Source: CAZFHZ01 sp964519015
Lineage (GTDB): Bacteria; Blakebacterota; Blakebacteria; Blakebacterales; CAYUVJ01
Length of the DNA: 18,169 bases
NCBI GenBank assembly: GCA_964519015.1
Contig: CAZFHZ010000069.1
Coordinates: 1 to 18,169 of the forward strand
Reading direction: 5' to 3'
Below the pieces are notes generated by a model. That model was given only the letters and a program-made list of their open reading frames with translations, did not search any database and was not told the DNA's origin. The position numbers and the translations under genes are program-made. Of the stretch, positions 15,148 through 18,169 are shown piece by piece; position 1 is the stretch's first letter; the number at the start of each line of letters is the position of its first letter.

Positions 15148-15632
15148 GCGGTCGCGGCAGCAAGAAAGCCGGCGGTCTCTCGATCCGGGTCGAGCTGGAC
15201 CCGGTCACCCTCCCCGGAGCGACCGGCCGCCTCGACCGGGCCGCGGCGGCCGAACTGGCCTGCCATGTGTTCGCCGCCGAGGGAGTGGGGCGGGCCGAAG
15301 TGAGCCTGGTCTTCTGCGGCGATGAGCGTATCACCGGGCTCAACCGCGAGTGGCTCGATCACGAGGGTCCGACCGATGTGATCGCCTTCGGCCTCTCCGA
15401 GGAAGGTGAGGACCCGGAAGGGGAGGTCTACATCGACCTGGAACAGGCGGCCCGCCAGGCCCCCGAGTTCGGTGTCACGCTCGATGAGGAGGTGCGGCGC
15501 CTGGTGGTCCACGGCCTGCTCCACCTGCTCGGGCATGACGACCTCCGGACGGGAGCCCGGCGGCGCATGGCCGCCCGCCAGGAGCAGCTGGTGGCCGGCT
15601 GGTCCCGGCCCCTGCTGGACGGCAGAGCATGA
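15144..15632 (+). CDS. ybeY: Endoribonuclease YbeY (rRNA maturation factor)
   Basis: YbeY is a zinc-dependent single-strand endoribonuclease needed for 16S rRNA 3' end maturation and ribosome quality control. The 162-residue protein has the conserved LNREWL, GPTDVIAFG and GEVYIDLE strands, then the metal motif HGLLHLLGHDD (123-133). The first two ligands, His123 and His127, are present. The usual third His of the H-x3-H-x5-H motif is Asp133, a substitution that I recall in Bacteroidetes sequences, so the enzyme is probably active. His131 is an alternative ligand. Start and stop both overlap neighbours by ATGA, so it is translationally coupled to pgpH and the CBS protein. Confidence 0.93.
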   Translation: MSGRGSKKAGGLSIRVELDPVTLPGATGRLDRAAAAELACHVFAAEGVGRAEVSLVFCGDERITGLNREWLDHEGPTDVIAFGLSEEGEDPEGEVYIDLEQAARQAPEFGVTLDEEVRRLVVHGLLHLLGHDDLRTGARRRMAARQEQLVAGWSRPLLDGRA

Positions 15633-16951
15633 TGAACGACCCGGTCCTGAATCCTCTGCTGGAATGGATCCTCATCCTGCTGCTGGTCCTGCTCTCGGCG
15701 GCCCACACCGCGGCCGAGTCGGCCGTGCAGACCCTGATGCTGCGCGACCGGCGCCGGCAGGCGGAGGCGGACGACGACCCGCTCCGGCCGGCCCCCGAAC
15801 CGGAGCCGATCCCGCTGGGGCGTCTGACCGAGCAGCCGCACACCCTGACCGCCACCTTCCTGCTGGGGCGGATGATCGCCCGTATCCTGGCCGTCGCCTT
15901 CACCGCCCACCTAGCCCTCGACTGGGTCTCGCGCGCCGGTTTCACCGAGCCACTCCTGGTGCTGCTGGTCGGGATCCTGCTCACCGTGCTCCTGCTGCTG
16001 GCCCTCACCGAGGTGCTGCCGCGCATCCTGGGCCTGCACGCCCCGGAGGCCGTGCTGGCCTGGACCGCCCCGGTGGTGCGGATCTTCGGAGTCCTCTTCA
16101 TCCCCCTGACCGCCCCGATGGCCGCCCTGCTGCGCCGGGCCGCCCGCCGGGCGCTGGGGGAGTCGGCCTTCCTCACGACCGACGAACTGCACGACCTGCT
16201 CGAGGAACGCATCGACGAGGGGACCCTGGAGGCCGAGGACCGGGAGATGATCGAGGACCTCCTGGAGTTCGGCAAGACGATGGTGCGGGAGGTCATGGTT
16301 CCGCGCATCGACATCACGGCGGTAGGGGTCCACGAGGACTGCGAACGGGTCCGGGTCCTCGTCCGGGAGACCGGTCACTCCCGGCTGCCCCTCTTCGACG
16401 GTGACCTCGACCACATCGTCGGGATCATCCACGCCAAGGACCTGCTACGGCAGGAGCCGGAGGCTCCGAAGAAAACCCTCAAGGAACTCGCGCGCGAGGC
16501 CCACTTCGTGCCCGAGACCAAGATGATCGACGACCTGCTTCGGGAGTTTCAGCAGACCCGTTCCCACATGGCCATCGTGGTGGACGAGTACGGGGGGACG
16601 GCCGGACTGGCCACCCTGGAGGATCTGCTCGAGGAGATCGTCGGCGAGATCCAGGACGAGTACGACTCCGAGACCCCTCTGGTCCAACCCCTGGAAGGGG
16701 GCGGCTGGCTGGTGGAGGCACTGATCTCCCTGGAGGAGTTCGAGGAGACCACCGGTGTCCGGCTCCCCCAGGATGACATCGACACCCTGGGCGGCTTCCT
16801 CTACTCCCTGGAGGGGAAGGTCCCGCGCAAGGGGCAGGTGCTGACCTGGCAGGACCTCGACTTCACTATCCGCGAGAAAAAGGAACGGCGCATCCTCAAG
16901 GTGGAGGTGCGCCGCCGGCCCCCCGAGCTCCCGCTGGGCGAGACGGACTGA
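15629..16951 (+). CDS. CorC/HlyC-type CNNM (DUF21) and CBS-pair membrane protein
   Basis: Proteins of this family take part in Mg2+/Co2+ transport or resistance. The 440-residue protein has three or four membrane helices in a DUF21/CNNM domain (about 10-165), a cytoplasmic acidic linker (HDLLEERIDEGTLEAEDREM), two CBS motifs (about 218-345; EVMVPRIDITAV and AIVVDEYGGTAGLATLEDLL), and a C-terminal CorC_HlyC domain (about 360-430; DTLGGFLYSLEGKVPRKGQ). CBS pairs commonly bind adenine nucleotides. The CNNM region contains a Pro/Arg/Asp-rich insertion near 45-65. It begins with ATG ATG, the first overlapping the ybeY stop. A ybeY-corC order is classical. No clear terminator follows, although 16952 onward is repeat-rich non-coding DNA. 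Confidence 0.92.
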   Translation: MMNDPVLNPLLEWILILLLVLLSAAHTAAESAVQTLMLRDRRRQAEADDDPLRPAPEPEPIPLGRLTEQPHTLTATFLLGRMIARILAVAFTAHLALDWVSRAGFTEPLLVLLVGILLTVLLLLALTEVLPRILGLHAPEAVLAWTAPVVRIFGVLFIPLTAPMAALLRRAARRALGESAFLTTDELHDLLEERIDEGTLEAEDREMIEDLLEFGKTMVREVMVPRIDITAVGVHEDCERVRVLVRETGHSRLPLFDGDLDHIVGIIHAKDLLRQEPEAPKKTLKELAREAHFVPETKMIDDLLREFQQTRSHMAIVVDEYGGTAGLATLEDLLEEIVGEIQDEYDSETPLVQPLEGGGWLVEALISLEEFEETTGVRLPQDDIDTLGGFLYSLEGKVPRKGQVLTWQDLDFTIREKKERRILKVEVRRRPPELPLGETD

Positions 16952-16996
16952 GACCGGTTCCCGCTCTCGCTCCTACGCAGGCCATCCTCGGCGACC

Positions 16997-17081
16997 TCTG
17001 AAGTCCTCGACCGGTCTCCCGGACTCCCGCCAGGACCGTCTGAAGGTGTCAGCGGGTCTCCCCCGGACTCCCACTCGCCCG
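16997..17081. repeat. Imperfect tandem repeat, two units of about 42-43 bp
   Basis: Units 16997-17038 and 17039-17081 share TCTGAAG at the start and GGTCTCCC(CC)GGACTCCC in the middle, differing by a 2-bp insertion and substitutions; TCTG at 17082 begins a possible third partial copy. The intergenic stretch 16952-17167 contains no gene that I can support. Confidence 0.45.
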
Positions 17082-17101
17082 TCTGGTGACAGAATTCCCG
17101 C

Positions 17102-17130
17102 TTGCCGCCCGGCCCCGTCTCAATTATCTT
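17102..17130 (+). promoter_or_regulatory. Promoter of arsR-family gene
   Basis: TTGCCG (17102-17107) and TATCTT (17125-17130) are 17 bp apart in a locally AT-rich stretch, giving a start near 17137 and a leader of about 30 nt. The TATCTT hexamer is shared with the EIIA operon promoter. The palindrome TCGCGA (17135-17140) at the predicted start could be part of an autoregulatory operator, though this is unproven. Confidence 0.6.
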
Positions 17131-17167
17131 TGTTTCGCGATTTCTAAAGTTAGCCGGGAGACGACAC

Positions 17168-17518
17168 GTGGAGAGCGAACGACAGCGGATGTACCGCCTG
17201 CATGCCGAAGTGCTGAAGGCCATGGGCAACCAGCATCGGCTGGCTATCATCGAACTCCTCCGCGAGGGGGAGCGGCCGGTGGGGGACATCGCCGAATCGG
17301 TCGGACTCTCGATCAGCAACACCTCGCAGCATCTGACCGTGCTCAAGTCGGTCGGGATCGTGCGCCGGCGCAAGGAGGGGACGACCTGCTACTACCGGGT
17401 CGCGGCCCCGGCCATCTTCCAGGCCTTCGACTGCCTGGGGAAGGTCCTGATGGAAGGGACCGAGGACGAGGTGGCCCACCGCGAGTACCTGCAGAAGCAG
17501 GTCCTCGTGGGGCACTGA
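17168..17518 (+). CDS. ArsR/SmtB-family winged-helix regulator
   Basis: This 116-residue protein is a single ArsR-type winged helix: LKAMGNQHRLAIIELL helix, recognition helix region SISNTSQHLTVLKSVGIV, and wing RRRKEGTTCYYRV. Such dimers repress an operator near their own promoter and release it on metal, sulfide or other ligand binding. The classical ELCVC metal box is absent; Cys74 in the wing and Cys89 near the C-terminal helix are the only cysteines, so a thiol-based sensor is possible but unproved. GTG 17168 is preferred because GGGAG (17156-17160) lies 7 bp upstream; the longer open frame starts at the promoter. It precedes a tiny membrane-peptide ORF and an FmdB gene. Confidence 0.88.
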   Translation: MESERQRMYRLHAEVLKAMGNQHRLAIIELLREGERPVGDIAESVGLSISNTSQHLTVLKSVGIVRRRKEGTTCYYRVAAPAIFQAFDCLGKVLMEGTEDEVAHREYLQKQVLVGH

Positions 17519-17534
17519 GACCGGCTCGACTTCG

Positions 17535-17612
17535 ATGGAGCTGCTGATCTTCCTGGCGGTATGGCTTCTGCTGACGCAGTGGCTGCTCCCGAAACTGGGA
17601 GTGCCCACCTGA
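17535..17612 (+). CDS. 25-aa single-span membrane peptide ending at TGA (possible selenoprotein N-terminal part)
   Basis: ATG 17535 opens a 25-codon frame with a hydrophobic stretch (LLIFLAVWLLLTQWLL) followed by PKLGVPT. About 84% of its codons end in G or C, like neighbouring genes. It ends at TGA (17610-17612). The same frame stays open for 41 more codons to TAG (17736-17738), encoding GVPNPSGYRGGCG and an acidic ATPEED end; a Cys lies 12 residues after the TGA. A hairpin suited to a bacterial SECIS begins 12 nt after the TGA. It is 16 bp downstream of arsR with no strong ribosome-binding site. Alternatives are a plain microprotein, or chance. I do not recognise the family. Confidence 0.4.
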   Translation: MELLIFLAVWLLLTQWLLPKLGVPT

Positions 17613-17624
17613 GGTGTCCCGAAT

Positions 17625-17643
17625 CCCTCCGGGTACCGGGGGG
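17625..17643 (+). other. SECIS-like hairpin after TGA
   Basis: CCCTCCGG (17625-17632) pairs with CCGGGGGG (17636-17643), one pair being T-G, leaving loop GTA. The loop starts 20 nt after the TGA at 17610-17612, within the usual window for bacterial SECIS elements, and begins with G followed by U. There is no T-tract, arguing against a terminator. Confidence 0.35.
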
Positions 17644-17755
17644 GCTGTGGGGTTGGTGGGGTGAGTGCGGTACGCAGTGATGGAGAGTCGGCTCTTGCGG
17701 GAAGTGCCGAAGTCGCCGCAACGCCCGAGGAAGACTAGGAGAAGGTTCGCGACCC

Positions 17756-17965
17756 ATGCCTTGGTACGACCTGCGATGCCCCGACTGTGGTCACGAGTTC
17801 GATGACCTGGTGCCGAGTCATGATGCCGTCGCCTCCCTGGAGTGCGAACGGTGCGGACACCGGGGTCTGGAGATCAAGCCCAGCCTGTTCGCATCCAAGA
17901 CCGCAGGTGGTTCCGGCGATTACTCCTACTCGGGCGGATCGTGCGGGAGCGGAGGCTTCACCTGA
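17756..17965 (+). CDS. FmdB-family zinc-ribbon protein
   Basis: This 69-residue protein opens with MPWYDLRCPDCGHEFD and has a second CxxC in LECERCGHRG, the zinc-ribbon of the FmdB/putative regulatory family, followed by a Gly/Ser-rich tail (GGSGDYSYSGGSCGSGGFT). Family members are small, widespread and of unknown function; some are annotated as regulators because of FmdB of methanol/formamide metabolism. The AGGAGAAGG upstream (17737-17745) is about ten bases from ATG 17756 and supports the start. It follows the arsR/small-ORF group by about 140 bp and is not obviously co-regulated. Confidence 0.85.
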   Translation: MPWYDLRCPDCGHEFDDLVPSHDAVASLECERCGHRGLEIKPSLFASKTAGGSGDYSYSGGSCGSGGFT

Positions 17966-17976
17966 GCGTCGTGAGC

Positions 17977-17995
17977 CTTCCGCCGGAGGCGGAAG
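17977..17995 (+). terminator. Hairpin after FmdB gene, possible terminator
   Basis: CTTCCGCC (17977-17984) and GGCGGAAG (17988-17995) form a perfect 8-bp stem with a GGA loop, 12 bp after the stop codon. No T-tract follows, so intrinsic termination is uncertain; position supports it. Confidence 0.45.
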
Positions 17996-18093
17996 ACGTC
18001 GCAGTCGCAGGCCGTACGTCGAGTGGCGGCCCACCGCCTACCCGGGGTCGCCACTTGACTTGTTCAAGGAAGTTCTGCAGTTTGAACGGATAC

Positions 18094-18169
<76 letters not shown>

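Noticed and set aside
16950..17018. GAGACCGG/CCGGTCTC inverted repeat after the CBS gene; ACTGAGACCGG recurs at the arsR stop (17514-17524)
   Set aside because: Arms are 60 bp apart or unrelated direct copies, short and GC-rich; chance similarity at two stop codons is likely.

Overview
The window is high-GC bacterial chromosome from a diderm (Gram-negative-type) organism. It encodes a patatin/POTRA/outer-membrane-barrel protein, a lipobox lipoprotein and a periplasmic LysM protein. YbeY carries Asp at the third zinc-ligand position, as I recall for Bacteroidetes, and two promoters have a TATCTT -10 element; both hint at an FCB-type or uncultured high-GC candidate phylum. That placement is a low-confidence inference. 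Apart from the left-edge fragment, the recognised coding regions show no frameshift.

Layout. (1) 1-1036: a reverse-strand HEPN-like fragment runs directly into a 5'-truncated bactofilin, followed by an AtpI-like membrane protein. A 196-bp AT-richer gap then holds two perfect DnaA boxes and one near-perfect box, an oriC-like cluster. (2) 1037-3296: hflX and a Rossmann/DUF2520 gene, overlapping. (3) 3336-6101, minus strand: a 921-aa type Vd-like patatin phospholipase with POTRA repeats and a surface-antigen barrel. (4) 6186-10340: one operon of PTS EIIA, VanZ-like protein, hisS and aspS. (5) 10422-11530: a TTGACG/TAGTAT promoter, a coiled-coil lipoprotein, a coiled-coil LysM protein and a strong terminator hairpin. 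(6) 11551-16951: phoH, pgpH (c-di-AMP phosphodiesterase), ybeY and a CorC/HlyC-type CBS protein, tightly packed. (7) 16952-18169: imperfect tandem repeat, ArsR regulator with its own promoter, a 25-codon membrane peptide ending at an in-frame TGA followed by a SECIS-like hairpin, an FmdB zinc ribbon, and an initiator tRNA cut at the window edge.

The genes cover translation (HisRS, AspRS, HflX, YbeY, initiator tRNA), envelope biology (patatin-barrel, lipoprotein/LysM pair, bactofilin) and nucleotide or nitrogen/PTS-type regulation (PgpH, EIIA). No prophage, insertion sequence or CRISPR array was seen. The observations most worth checking are the DnaA-box cluster beside atpI, the in-frame TGA with a SECIS-like hairpin after arsR, and the HEPN/bactofilin junction at the left edge.
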